Assembly: GCA_022316685.1 (NCBI GenBank)
Contig: JAKJHU010000024.1
Coordinates: forward strand, 5,774,501 to 5,838,500
DNA length: 64,000 bases
Source: Progne subis subis
Taxonomy: Eukaryota > Chordata > Aves > Passeriformes > Hirundinidae
Direction: 5' to 3'
Positions 24,994-37,629 of the stretch are shown piece after piece. Position 1 is the first letter of the stretch, and each line of letters begins with the position of its first letter. The position numbers and the translations under genes are program-made. The notes under the pieces were generated by a model. That model was given only the letters and a program-made list of their open reading frames with translations, was not told the origin of the DNA and did no database searches.

Positions 24994-27900
24994 AAAGAAA
25001 CAGACTGAATTGTCACAACAGTATCCAAGATACCGGGAACAGATGAGAGAGGCGAGACACAATAATTTCTGAATATTTACTCTCCCCCTTTGCTTTATTT
25101 GAACTGTATCTTTCACACTTCACTCAGACACCCTCTGGAGGCCACTCCAGCTGAGGATAAGAGAAGCAGGAAGGCAGAGATGGAAGTTCCTGGCCTGGCT
25201 GCTGACCACCCTAAGTCAGAACTGCACCCTTCTGTAATTCACTCCCTTGACATTAATATTTTTCCCAATATCAAATATGAACCGGGGTGATACTCAGCAA
25301 TGTATGACAGTGGAAAAAGAAAGCAGAAATAATATTTTATGTCTTTTGTGTGGCTGAGCATTTTGATGTCCACAGAGAGCAGGCGGCCCAATGGATGTTA
25401 GCAGTGCATGGCTCCTCTGAAATTACCCCGGGTTTCCAGAGGAGGATCACCAGGGATTCAAATGTGACTTTCTCCTTTCCAGCACCACAGAGTGCTCCAT
25501 CCATTGCTGACCATTTTAAACCAGTTACGAGCCAGCAGGAAATGACTGTCACTTATGTAGATCTGTTCCCAAAACAGGCTCCCAGGTGAGAGTAAGGGAG
25601 GTGAACCCTGAGCCCATGCAAAACCAAAGGCTTGGGTGCACGCTCACTGACATTTCAAATTCTACAAACAAACGGTATAATGCTGAAATGTGGGTGCACC
25701 TACTAACATCAAATGGGGGTGAAACAACTATCCAGTTAGCACTGGACCACTCATTTCCAGTTTGGGGGGAATGGTATGGTAAACTCCAGAAATGCAAGAG
25801 GAATTTAAGGTGAGTTTTCACATCCACACCGAAGCCAAAAGAGAAAAGCAGGGTAAGTACTTCTGGAAAGTGCCATGCTATACTTACTGACCACATCAGA
25901 TCAGAGTTATGGTTTTATGTCAGAGCTTAGAACTGAACATGTCCAGCAGACTCCTGCTGATGTATGGTTGTGATAACACTGACGTGGGCAGGAGACAGCT
26001 GCCAGTGAGTCACTGCAGCACTTCCTGCAGGAGCTGGCTGTCTACAGTAGGCATCCCATTGCACTGCTGATCGAGCGTGGCTTGCAAAAATCACCCATCT
26101 AGTCTAGCTTGTACAATCTACAAATCAGCCATGTTTGTATCATGCAGGTAAAATGTTCAGGGTGAAACCAATGTGGGCTAACTTGAATTGTATGAATAAC
26201 TGCAAATCATTACTTCAAATGAGACCATAATGCCTGGAACCACAGGCAGGAAAATAGATTTACGGACTATCAAATTATCTTGGGATAATAGTGTAATACT
26301 TTTCATGGCTGTACTTCATGTTCTTATAGCTGAGCAAAGAATTCTACAGCTGGAAAAGGCTCAGAATTTCAAAGAGAAGAGATTTCATAAGTAGAGTGCT
26401 TCCACAAAAGAGAGTGTGTTTTTTGTGTTATTTCAGGGGAACATTAAAAAAACCCCAGCAAACAAAAAAAGTTATTTTTTATGACTTGGAACTACACAGA
26501 ATAACATCTGATGATAAACAAAACCTTTAGACAATTTGTCTATTTTACAATATAACCTGCAAAGTGCTTCCTTGTTCGTATGGGGTTACTTATCTCTGTG
26601 ATTGCAACAAAATGCTTTTGATCAAATGTGTTTTCAGAACTGGCACAACCAAATCAAGTAGCTAAGCTGTTCTAGCAGTTTGCAGTGCTGTTCGAGTATA
26701 GAATTTTTTGAGCACATTTTTATAGAAAACAGTATGCCCTTTGAAATCTTGGAACTAAAACTCTATAAATGCCCTAATGCTGTTTATGATGTCTGTAGAA
26801 GTATATGACACTCAAAGTGCTCTTAGGATATTCCAAAGTATATCAAAGAGCATTAACTTCAGCACAGCTGGGAATGTCCCCAGATTCACTTATGAATGCA
26901 TGTTTCTTATATCCTCTACATTAACTATAGCTACATACAAGGCCACACTTAATATAGCCTTGCTCATTGAGAATAATCCACAGAGTAAGAGTAAACCTAT
27001 TAGGTAAGGTTTTGCATCTACATTTTTCTGCTCACATCTGCTTGCCTGACATATATAATCTGCCTGGATGTCACAGTTTACATCCTATTTTCATTGGATG
27101 ATAATGAAACTTATTGTAATGATCAGTGTCTTCATCTCCTCCTCTGTCTCCCCAAGAAATATTTCTGCTTGCCAGCTCCCTCTTACCAGGACTCTCCGGC
27201 GTGACCCTTAGCCAGGTCCTTTATTAAAAGAGAGTGCATGCAAGGCTTGAAGGCAAATGTACAGTTTATCATTGTGCAAAATGCTTGCAGAAAGTGTTAC
27301 TTACGAGACAGTGAGGAAATAAAAAGTGATATAGCAATTTCCTAAGCTGGATTTTCTGTACTTCCTTTTCTCTCACAAAGATCTGGCATATCACTATTTT
27401 AGCAGCAATAAGTCAGTAGTTGCTTTCTGAAGACTTAAGTTTCTGCTGAAGTCTTATGAAACTGAACTGTAGGCACCTCAGTAATTTTAGAACAGCTTAG
27501 TCTGAGAGGTAAATTAAAATTAGGGAAAATTAGACCATTTCTAATGAGATGGTTATTACACTGAATAATGATGATTATTGCTTCTGCTTAATAAAACTGT
27601 CAGACAGTGCAAAATATATATTAAGGGAAATTACATTATATTATATTTCTATCAACTCAGAAATTCAGTGTGTCCCAAAAACCATGGAAATAATGAAATG
27701 TTAGATGGGGCTTCCTTTTCCAAATAGGATCAAACATGGAGTTTTCAGAAACAGCCCTTCAAAGCCCTGATTTAAAGCCCATGAAATCTAATGTGAAGGT
27801 TTCTGCTGACTTCTGGGCCATGTAGATCAGGACTTCACTAAAATGAGCAGTGCTGACCCAGCTAAATACCACACTGCCACACGGTGAATGCACACTGAGC

Positions 27901-28719
27901 TCAATGCTTGCTGGCACACCTGCTTTTCTGTCCTGATTTACCTGGCAAATTGGGAGATGGACTCCATAGGGTGAGACACACTGTTATTCCCAAGGTGAAA
28001 ACAAAGAGGAATATTACCTATTTTCTATCTATTACCAATCTAAAAATTAAATCCTGCTGTAGAAACCTCGGCGCTGGAGCCCCAGACACTTAGAGGTGAG
28101 GCACCTTCCCAGAGGCCTGCCCAGAGACATGAACGACCAGAAAATTCAAGTGTTCAGCATTTTTTTGTTTAAAAGCAGGCACAATATCAAACCCTGCCTT
28201 CAGCAAGAGCTGCTGTCCTGAGGAATGAGAGCTGGGGTGGCTCTCTTTCTGCTGCGAGTCTATATGACAGCAAATTGTCAAATGGGCAAAAAGAAGGGAT
28301 GTGGGAAGTGAAGAGTGCATTCCCACTACCAACCCTTCTCTGTGTAGGGTTCAATCTAAACTAGTATGTTTTTGTGGAATAATTTTATAAAATAAGCCAC
28401 ATTTTTCTTACAAAAAGGTGTTTATTGCAGCTGTAGTAGCAGTAAATTTTACAGATTCTGAGAGAGATTAAATAAGCAGCAAAAACTGCATGACTCAATA
28501 CACGCCTATGCCAACTGATCCAGTGAACCAGGGCACAGAGGTGAGCGAGTCTTTCTGTGATGCATGTTAAAACCTGGAGAAACAGAGATTTACCATATAA
28601 TTTTTATTTTTTTGAGAGCACTATTCCTCATACAAAGAGCAATTTATTATCTTAAATGAGGATGATAACATGATTAATAAGTCACAGCACATGTGTTTCT
28701 CAGGTTTTCATCATGCTTT

Positions 28720-28870
28720 GAAACGTTTACTAATGAACAAGATTTCTCCTTTTATAAAGCCCATTTTGTAGAGTTCCATAAAACAGGTTCAACTGTCACA
28801 ATTTCATTAGCATTATATTGTTGCCATGGTAATGTGGTACCAATTCAATTGATGGGCTTTTCATCCTGGG
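28720..28870. promoter_or_regulatory. Candidate regulatory element with RFX X-box-like site
   Basis: At 28820-28833 the sequence GTTGCCATGGTAAT matches the palindromic RFX X-box (GTTGCCATGGYAAC) except at the last base. It is flanked by ACAATTTCATTAG and CAATTCAATTGATGG, which are SOX/homeodomain-like cores. No exon is present. The X-box match is read directly; enhancer activity is inference. Confidence 0.35.
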
Positions 28871-29295
28871 CTTATACAATTGCTCTTCCCCTCAAAAATA
28901 CATCTATATGGGAACAGCAGACAGACCTTACCACTGCAGTACGAGCACAAAATATCACATGCTAATTTGGCTAGGAATGCAGCGTTACTGGCAGCAGACC
29001 CAGAAATCATCAGAGACACGGTAGAAGTTACTAAGAACCATACATGGCAAAATCACACTTCAAAATTAGGAAAGTTACTCACATTGTTTGCTGCAGTATT
29101 TGAATGTGTTATTGCAAAAGCACTTGGCTCTACGGTGATCATTCCCTGAAATCATCTTAGAAGGGCACAGTGCAACTGGGAATATTGGAGGAAACAAAAG
29201 CAGTAACACTAAAGAATAAAATGTAAGCTGAAGGTGTGTTGGATCTTCTCCTGTTTGCATGTTCTGTAGCATATTCTCGGCTAATTGCTGCCAAA

Positions 29296-29345
29296 TGCAA
29301 CACCTTGTTTCTCTGGCCTGTAAAATCGGGATAACGCCCCCTCTG
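29296..29345 (+). mobile_element. MIR-like ancient SINE fragment
   Basis: CACCTTGTTTCTCTGGCC runs directly into TGTAAAATCGGGATAA (29319-29334). The order follows the MIR segment 'CTCAGTTTCC..CATCTGTAAAATGGGGATAA', and the last 16 bases differ from it at one position. Sequence on either side is too diverged to set exact ends. Confidence 0.5.
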
Positions 29346-32300
29346 CCCCTGGGCAGAGTACCTGGTGTATACCAAATAGTGAGTGATGGCTGGCACTGCA
29401 AAATACTGTCATTAAGTAAAGTAGAAGCACTTCTAGCAGCTCCAGGAAAATGCACTGCACAGATCTACAATTTGAGAAATGTCACGGGCAGGATCTGGAC
29501 TCACCCAGGGGAAGGCAGAAGCAATGACAGACTGAGCAGGTAACAGTACATATGAACTTATGGAGGAAGGATACATCATTAAAAAATCATGACAGTTTGT
29601 AGTTTCTAAAAAAAAAAAAATATTGTAGGCTACGGGAGAAGTATCTGCAGCAATCTGAGCAAGGAATACAATATAAGCAGAGATACAATATAAGCCAACA
29701 GCGGGGTGGCTTGTCTATAATACGTTAAAACACTTTCTTGTGTATTTGTCCTGTTTTTTATGATTGGTTCCTATTTAGATAGGAAAAATCTTTTACCGTC
29801 CTGACACACAATGTTCAGTCTATCATTTCTTAGCTTAATCATGTTGTGTCCTTTGCAGCAGCAAAGGTAAATTACAGACAGGATAGTATTCCGTATAATC
29901 AAAGATGTGTTCCACTTTACATAATAAGTTTTGTCTGATTTACAAAAACAGTATCTTCTCCAGTTGACTGAGGAAAGAGAGACTTTAACTTGCAGATTAA
30001 AAAAAAAACTCAGAGAAGAGGCTTCTCCTCCATTAGGAACCTATTGTTCACACACAAAAAGATAACTGTTGTTACCACTATTATCTATTTATTTACTTTT
30101 ACCACGATATAGCCACAGGGCCCAACTGAGATCGGGACCTACTTGGCTAGGCACAGCAAAATCACACAAAGTGCTGCAGTCTCTCCTTCAGGCAATTTAT
30201 AAGCCTCAAGAGAGGCCAGAGAGGAAAGGAAGAGAGGAGGAGGCACGGCTTCAGTAACTAATTCTCCAGGTCAGAGAAGAAACAGTGGCAGAAACAGCAC
30301 AGGTCTCCAGTCCCTGTACCCTCCATTGGGATGCCTGTCCTGGTAGGGGAAGGATATATTTGGAGATACTCCACCAGATCCTGAGGATTCATGCTCTAAC
30401 TCTACACACAGCCATGCTTTACCCCTAGTTGCAATGGCTGCATCTGTGCTGCTGAGCAGGGGCAGCCGGAGGCAAACTTGGAGTCAGGTGTGAAGCCCAC
30501 CCCTCGTACGTATTAAATCACCTTCAGGCTGGCCCCGGGGCAACCCTGTTAATCCTCTCAGGGACAAAGGCTCAGGAATACCCTGTGGTGTTTTGAGCGT
30601 GTTCAAGGGCACCAGGGTCAGGACACCTGCCAGAGAAATATTAATGGGCTTCAACACCACAGCTGAAGCAAGAGGGATCAGGCTTTCTTCCTTTGGAGAA
30701 GGGACTTCCACGTGCAAGCCTGGACAGATGGAGGGAGGGGGGAAAGAGAGGAGATTTTGGTCACAAGAGCGAGAAGTCAGTTAACACCAGAATTTGAAAG
30801 CTTTGATCAGGAAGCAATATGATGTCTTAGATTAGGAAAGCATTGGCTTGGAGTTTTTCTTGCTTTCTCCTCTCTCTGTCTCTCAAAAATCCATATAAAG
30901 TAAACCCGTTAGACTCAGTGAAGAGACACGCATCTTCTGGTTGGTAAATACTTCCTTGTGCTGTGCCTGCTGACTTTACTGTCTTTGCAGCCTTTTAAAA
31001 TGCTTCCAGGAAATCTCATTTGATTTTAACTTTAATTTTTTTTTATTAAGAAATCCAAAGAGAGTTTATAATAATCCCAATTTAACTTTTTAATAAAAAC
31101 TGCAAATAATAGGCTCACATAGATTTGATCTCATATACATATCTGATAAAAATTCTGATCTGTAGTAAAATTTGTTAGCCGGGAGTCTGTTGTCATCATA
31201 TTAATGAATATAAAAGCTGGCAGCTTCAAAATAGCAATATTACAGTAAGCCTACTTTTTTTTTTTTTTTTTTAATAATGGTTTTGCGTTGTGCATTCAGT
31301 ATTGATGAAGATTAAGATTTAGCATGCAGAAGTAATATCCATTATGATAGGATTGTCCATAGTGAATTGAGTAGGACATTTGCTTAATTAAAAGTATTTA
31401 TCTTAGATGATTTAAGAAGTATGTCCTACTACTGAACTGATGATGTAAATTAGTTTCTTATAATCAGTTCACCACTGATAACTCCTTATACTAAATAGAA
31501 GAAGAAAAAGGTAAGAGAAGAGTCAGAGGAAAATAATAGATGCCACTGCTTGAGAATTTAAAAGAACTTTAGAAATTATTAATTAACACTATGCCATGAG
31601 CAGGAAATACACATAATCATACCCCTAACACAGAGACCTAATAGAGCCCTAAAGGGCTGCACTCCAAGCAGAAAGTTTGGAGAGGAAAACATCAACACAT
31701 ACCCAGATTCCCGCTCTTACCCAGAGTACCCGTGCCTCAGAGGCACTGGCGTTTGGGGGCAGAGTTTGGGGATAAGAGGTGGCACGGAGCCCGTGGCACG
31801 GTGTGAGATGTCCTGCAGGGGCTCAGCAGGGCGTTTCCCTGGCTGTGGGCAGGAGGCTGGGCGCTGAACTGCTGGGGCTGGCAAATAGGGGCAGAATGGA
31901 GAGCAAGGCCAGAATGCCAGGGAGGGCAGGAACCAGTGTGATCTGCTCCTCAGGGTGGTTTTAAGCATGCTTATAAAGACATCCTGGGTGGTTTAATCTC
32001 TTACATAAATACACGTTTAAGGGAGAACCCCAATGAGTGGAATGTTTCAACCTCTCTCAATTTTACCGCCCTACAGCTCAAGTTTCCCGGACTAGTCCTT
32101 CCTTCCTTCCTCGCCAAATGACTCATGGAAAGCTGTTGATCTTCAGTCTATGGAGACAATCTAACATCAGCAACTCTCTGGGGGTGCTGCTACAAGGTAG
32201 GGCCACATCTAACTCCTTTGAACCGTCCCATCAGCTCAGGTGTACTACTGACATGACAAGCTCGGGACTCCCACTGCAGAGACCTACTTGTCTGCTTCCT

Positions 32301-34200
32301 GGAAACCCTGCAAAGCTGCCCCTGAGACAACTGGGCTTCCATCAGCCAGACACACAAATCACTCACTAAATAGTTTTGGCTGAGTTGTTGGACAAAATCT
32401 TAACAGACAGAGCTGAGAGGACAGGCAAGAAATATTTATCTTCTTATGCCACTGTTTTTTCATTATTTCTTCTTTTCTCCTTTTTTGCACTCCAGGCTTT
32501 TTTTTTTTTTTTTTTTTTCCTTTCTACATAGGCTAATAGGAAGAAATGCTGTGGCTTACCCCAGCCATTTAATTTAAGTAATTTGTTTTAATTCTAATTA
32601 TGAGCATTCAAATAGCAAGTAACATTTGTTGATATATGTTACACTTCTGAAACACTAGGAAAAATATCTGACCTATTCTCTGCTAATGCCTAGATGACAT
32701 TTTCAGGAACAGGAACCACCCTGGGAAGGGCACGCGCAGGATGGGAGCTGTCAGTGGAATGCATGGCCACGAGTCTTGTTTTGATCTATCCCTGTCATTT
32801 TCCAGGTGAGCCTCGGACTCTGCCTACGGTCTGTGCTCCCAGATGACGGCCCCGTGATGGCAGATGGAGGGACATCCCAGGCACTGCACTGGGTGTTCGC
32901 TGCTCCCAGAGCTGCCACACGCCATGGGAACCCCCAGCTGCTGGATGCCTGACCCAGCTCGACTGCTGCTGGAGATGTGTCGGGGCTGGCTCAGCCCTGC
33001 TTGCTGCTGCCTGCCTGCCTTACTCTTCTGAGTTATGCCCCAGCCTGCTCCTGTCCTGTTGTGCTAGTGCCTCCGGGCTGTGTTGAGTTTTCAATTATCA
33101 CAATATACAGCGCAGATGCTACGCAAAACAGCCAGTGTGGCTGAGCATGCTGAACTCAGTAAAAACACAGTTAAATAAAAGTACTACTATAATACCAGGA
33201 GGCTGATTGGAACCACAAGGTACCAGTGTCATATCCTGTGGCTTTTATGTTGGTAAATGTAGATTTCAGCCATTGGAGTCTAGCTATCCAACAGATAACA
33301 ACTAGTGGAAATAGATCCAGGTATCTTCAGTTGTGAGTAACTGAAACACATTTGCCAATAAATGCAGAACATGGTTAACTGCAGAAGAAAAAACACATTT
33401 GAGATACTTACAAATATATCCAGGCATGTACTATGGGGTAGCGTCTAACTGTGTGCAACTTGAACACAAAATACATTTATAGGGGTACATCAAGAGAGCT
33501 CTGACTTCAGAGAACCAGTGTGTGGTTACTTGTCAGCTCCAAATAAACAGTAAGTGTAGGTCTCAACTTCTTTATTTGTACGTGTAGTAACAAGCTCCCA
33601 GATGATAATGATACTGTGATATCTATGTGGGGGTAAAAGACTATGACAAAAGAGGAAAAAATAAGCAATAAATACAATAATGTCAAATTTTTCTGTTATT
33701 AACTTCTAGCAAAGCTCAACAGCTGGAATTTTAAAATGTTTTATGTAGACAAATGGAAAGAGAACAACACAGTGTGTTTTTTCCATAGGAGAATGAAATA
33801 GGCATGCAAAGAAAATTACTATATTTACTACTCTCAGGATAGATTCTATTTAAGAACTGTGAAATAATTTGAAAATATTACTGATTTAGTCTCACAGCTA
33901 GCTTTCAGGTAGATAATAATCATAATAATTACTATAAATAAATATTATTATTATCATTCTTGCTCAGAAGAACAGAATATTGATGCATAGAGAATTCTGT
34001 ATTTGTCCAAGTCTGTGTTTTACTACTGTAACCATCCTTTTCAAGAACTATTTTATATTAGTATTATCCTTTTCCAAATACACTTTGATATACTATTCAG
34101 TTTATCAGTTCTAAAAACCAACCAACCAAGTCCTTGTGAAACAGTGCCAGTGGACATCCCCATTTGCATGTGAATTCTCAAGCAGCAGCAGTCCTGCTCC
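29346..34200. other. Intergenic flank
   Basis: No gene is supported. GC-richer patches lie at about 30400-30780, 31730-31950 and 32700-33080; the rest is AT-rich. T-rich runs lie at 31255-31272 and 32500-32518. Open frames are short and unrecognised. Confidence 0.55.
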
Positions 34201-34206
34201 TCAAGG

Positions 34207-34259
34207 AAAAAAAAAAAAAAAAAAGGGGGGGGGGGGGGGGGGGGGAGAGAGAGAGAAAA
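34207..34259. repeat. A18-G21-(AG)n low-complexity block
   Basis: Eighteen A (34207-34224) are followed by 21 G (34225-34245) and then AG units and A-rich sequence. Such a junction is prone to sequencing and assembly error, and the G run could form a quadruplex. It explains the Lys/Gly-rich open frame across it. Confidence 0.9.
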
Positions 34260-34729
34260 GGAACCATGAAAATCAGTACAAAATCTGTCAAGGCCCCATC
34301 TGTGACTGGGTATCAGAATATCACTAAGAAGCTCTGAGGAACAAAGTTCATTCCAAGTCTAACACATAGTGCTTTTTGGTCGATGAAATTAATTCAGACA
34401 GGGAGAAACGAGAGCGCGTACCACAAAAAGCTCTGTTCCTCCACCGAGGCTCGAAGGGAAGCATCACTGTGTGTGGTCTTGGTTTTGGTGCACACAGAAA
34501 CACAGAGCTTGAACACTGAAACAATCAGTGTGCTCATGTCTCGTGTTGATAGCCAGGTATGCCTGCTGCTCCCCTGAGGAGTGCCGGGGAATGAGGGACC
34601 TCTGGTCCTGACGAGGTGAGGACAGAGATTACACAGGATTGTAGCAAAAAGCAAGATTTACAGCCAGCTAACTGAAGTAGTATGGAAAAAAAGCAATTAT
34701 AGTCTCCACCCTGGCCTTGAAAATCCCTC

Positions 34730-35230
34730 TACAAACATGTTTATTTCCTTCTGAATGGGTAGATATAAAGGCTGGGGGCACTTACTTGTAGGCTATTTTT
34801 ATATCTCCTCTTCAGGATCTGAATCTTGCATATTAATGAACTACAGGAAACAGGAAAACCAAATATTAACACCATTCTAATGCAGCATACTATTTTTCCC
34901 TTTTTTAAACTGTTAGAGTATGCAAATGTTCAGTTAACTGGTCCTCATGTTTTCTCTTTATTGAATTGCTTTCACTATGGCAAATAAATATTCATAAAGA
35001 AATGTGGACAATAAATCATTTCAAATAGTTCAAAGCCATTTTCTTTCTAGACTGCATATATTTTCAGCTGTAACTCGCCGTTAATATTTCATTCAAAAGA
35101 CAGACTTGTAGAAGGACAATAGAGATAATGTGTCAAGTAGTAATTAAAACAGGGAGTAATGATTAAAACCATTTTGATCTACATTGCGCTCTGCCAGATT
35201 CATAATCTCCTGTGTTTGTTAGGATGACTT
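34730..35230. promoter_or_regulatory. Candidate conserved non-coding element
   Basis: A 500-base AT-rich stretch without open frames is dense in developmental transcription-factor cores. These include ATGCAAAT (octamer/POU-like, near 34921), ACAATAAATC and GACAATAG (SOX-like), and several AATTAA/TAATTA/TAATGATTAA homeodomain words (35140-35170). The texture is that of gene-desert enhancers near developmental loci. Conservation could not be tested here. Confidence 0.3.
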
Positions 35231-35519
35231 TCTACTTGCTTTATACAGAAACTCAAAATAAACTTCTGTTTGAAGACACTGCAGAAAACAAAAGATTTCA
35301 ACCCCAAACTTGTGGGGTCCAGAACCCTTCCCAGCCCTGGAGTTTAGGTGTACCTTCTGTTCCATCTTAGCAAGATAAACTCAAGCAGGCACTGTCTTTC
35401 CTGCTAATGTTGTGACTGCTCTGGGAAGCAGATCGAGATGCAGAGCAGAAGACTAGGCAGGGCCATCCCAGTGTGTACAGGTAAATGTAACCTGTCTCAC
35501 CATTTCAATTTAAGCTAAG

Positions 35520-35620
35520 AGCTTCAAAAGAAATGAAATTTAAAGATCTGGTTAACTTACACATTTAGAGATCTTGGTTCAAATCCAAGTAGTAATTATG
35601 TTCCTTGTCTCATTGTATAT
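35520..35620 (+). mobile_element. Possible tRNA-derived SINE head (B-box/T-arm)
   Basis: CTTGG-TTCAAAT-CCAAG at 35573-35589 forms a perfect T-arm: a 5-bp stem and a 7-base loop containing the RNA polymerase III B-box GGTTCAAATCC. No complete tRNA cloverleaf can be folded around it. An A-box-like AAGCTAAGAGCTT lies further upstream at about 35513. The best reading is the head of an old tRNA-derived SINE (MIR/CORE type) rather than a tRNA gene. Confidence 0.35.
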
Positions 35621-35683
35621 TTTGGCTGTTAATACATATATTTGGCCCAAACTCATTATCTTTCCTGATATGTTGCTGACTTT

Positions 35684-35800
35684 AGGCTCTGATTCAACAG
35701 AGCACTTACACACAGACTTGAATAAATTGATTTAGGAAAGCATTTCTCTTTCTGTTTAATCTTGGGCAGACATTCAACTTTCAAATCAATGGGACTTATG
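35684..35800. repeat. Old inverted-repeat interspersed element (decayed)
   Basis: GGCTCTGATTCAACAGAGCACTTA at the left and TCAATGGGACTTATG at the right match, in order, the texture of a repeat common in reptile and bird genomes. In that repeat a 'CTGATTCA.CAAAGCACTTAAGCAC' end leads to a central 'CCCATTGACTTCAATGGGACT' palindrome. I recall the pattern but not its formal family name. The copy is diverged and its right arm is lost or decayed. Confidence 0.35.
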
Positions 35801-37605
35801 AACAGCCCTGACCTTTGGGTCTAAATATTTGTCAAATCAGTGCACTGATAGAAATATATTGGAAAAGATACATGACTAATCAGAATTTTAGTCTCTAGTT
35901 TCATGGGTAAATACCCATAGATAACACATTCTTCTGCTCAAGTAATCCATTTTATAGAATTTATCAGAAAGCCTTAAGTCACATTTTCTGTTTATGCCAA
36001 AGATACCAGATGAACAGTGATAATGTATCTGTAATATTCTTCAAATAAATAAATAAAAGACAGGAAAAGTGATGGCACAAAAGGACATTCATAATTATTT
36101 ACCAATACCTTCTCAATTGCCCAGCATGTGGCAATCCTTTGGAGAGGAGAAAGATGGAAGGTGAGGCAGAGAGGTTCTGATATCCCACAGACTTGAAGAC
36201 AATTGCATATGAAATACCACAGGAAACTCCTCCCTAAAACCAGCATTTATAAGGGCCATTTATACACACATGGAATTTTGAGTGATCACGTATTTGTATT
36301 ACACAATGGGGGCAGCCATGGATGTTTCTGGTACCACTGTGTAGAGGTTATACAAGTGCATCTATAGCCAAATCTATGAGATTAGAAGAAACAGATGGTA
36401 AAATAATTGATGTTATGTTTCTATGAAATAAAATAATCTTCTTGCTGTTCTTAAAACCAACAAAAAACAAACACTTTTTACACTTTAGTTTTTGTTATCA
36501 TGTTATTAAGAAGGCCAAGAGAGGTTCTCAAAAGTTTACAGAGTGGGAACACAGACATAAAAGGGGGAGTGGGATACAACAGGTCCCATCATATCGTGTA
36601 ATGTGAAGAGTGATGAATACAAAGATCCTAAGAAGAGGCAGGAAGAATTGATGGGTGCTGCATCTCTGTACAACCATAGAGCAATACTGTGATCCACATG
36701 ATCCCACTGGGTTTTGTGGGCAGAGTTTGGGAATAATGCACAAAAAGCAGCTGTTCAGCATTCACCTGGCTCACACAATCACATGGAGCTCTCCTGATGC
36801 TGCCTACACTCATTTTGGAGGTGGTGAGTCAGGAATATGGAGCTGCTGTGTCGTACACTCGCTGCACACAAGCTCTGGAGCGAGGCTCCTTCGGTTAAGG
36901 GGCAGACTGTAAGAGGAAAGACAAGGGTCTTATCCTCCTCTATGACTCTCATATTACCCACCCCCCCAAAAAAAACCCCAACCTCTATCTTTCTTTTCCA
37001 TCTACTGTGCCCCAGGGCAGGGGAAGATTACAACAAATACAAAACAGTCATTGCCTCTGATAGACATTTCCATATTTAGTCATGAATTGGAGCTAAATTT
37101 GCTAATTTAAGTCACCTGCTCTCAATGAAATCAATTAGAGCCTAGCAGGCACAAAAAAGCTTATGAAGCTCAAGGTGCGCTCAACAGGTCCTTAGTAGAT
37201 GAAAGACTTTTTCCAGTGTAAGGAGAGGATCTTTTTAATCAGTTCTTGAGTTTCTGCTGAAGTCTTACTCCTTTAGAGAACTTCATTCTAGAGGTATGTG
37301 TTGCAATTGATTTAAAGAGTTTGGGGTTTCACTGTTTATCATCTTTCCTGATACCTTTGCTTAGAGTGTAGCAATGATTTTTCTATGCTGCATATAGCAC
37401 ACAGGTCATAGGAAAAAAATATTCCTCTCTCACTTTACTAGTATTTACACTGTTATGTATTTTGAGGAACTAGAAAAAGTTACCAGCTCTGCTCTATAAC
37501 TTTATTCTTTTATGCCTATTTCTGTTGTCAGAGTTTTTCTCCTCTTTAACTGATAACAATTACCATTTGTATCTGAAAGTCACTCTGATGAATCTTCATT
37601 TTGGC

Positions 37606-37629
37606 TTTTTTTTTTTTTTTTTTTTTTTT
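37606..37629. repeat. Poly-T tract (24 T)
   Basis: An uninterrupted run of 24 T with no recognisable retroposed unit beside it. Confidence 0.9.

Larger units (their letters stand above)
19611..28700. other. Intergenic flank, AT-rich
   Basis: No gene is supported. Low-complexity tracts lie at 20307-20366 (T run followed by TTTG units), 22131-22149 (T), 23264-23288 (A) and 24923-24993 (T). The 19-base word AGTTTCTGCTGAAGTCTTA at 27438-27456 recurs exactly at 37249-37267. The rest is AT-rich with short unrelated open frames. Confidence 0.55.
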
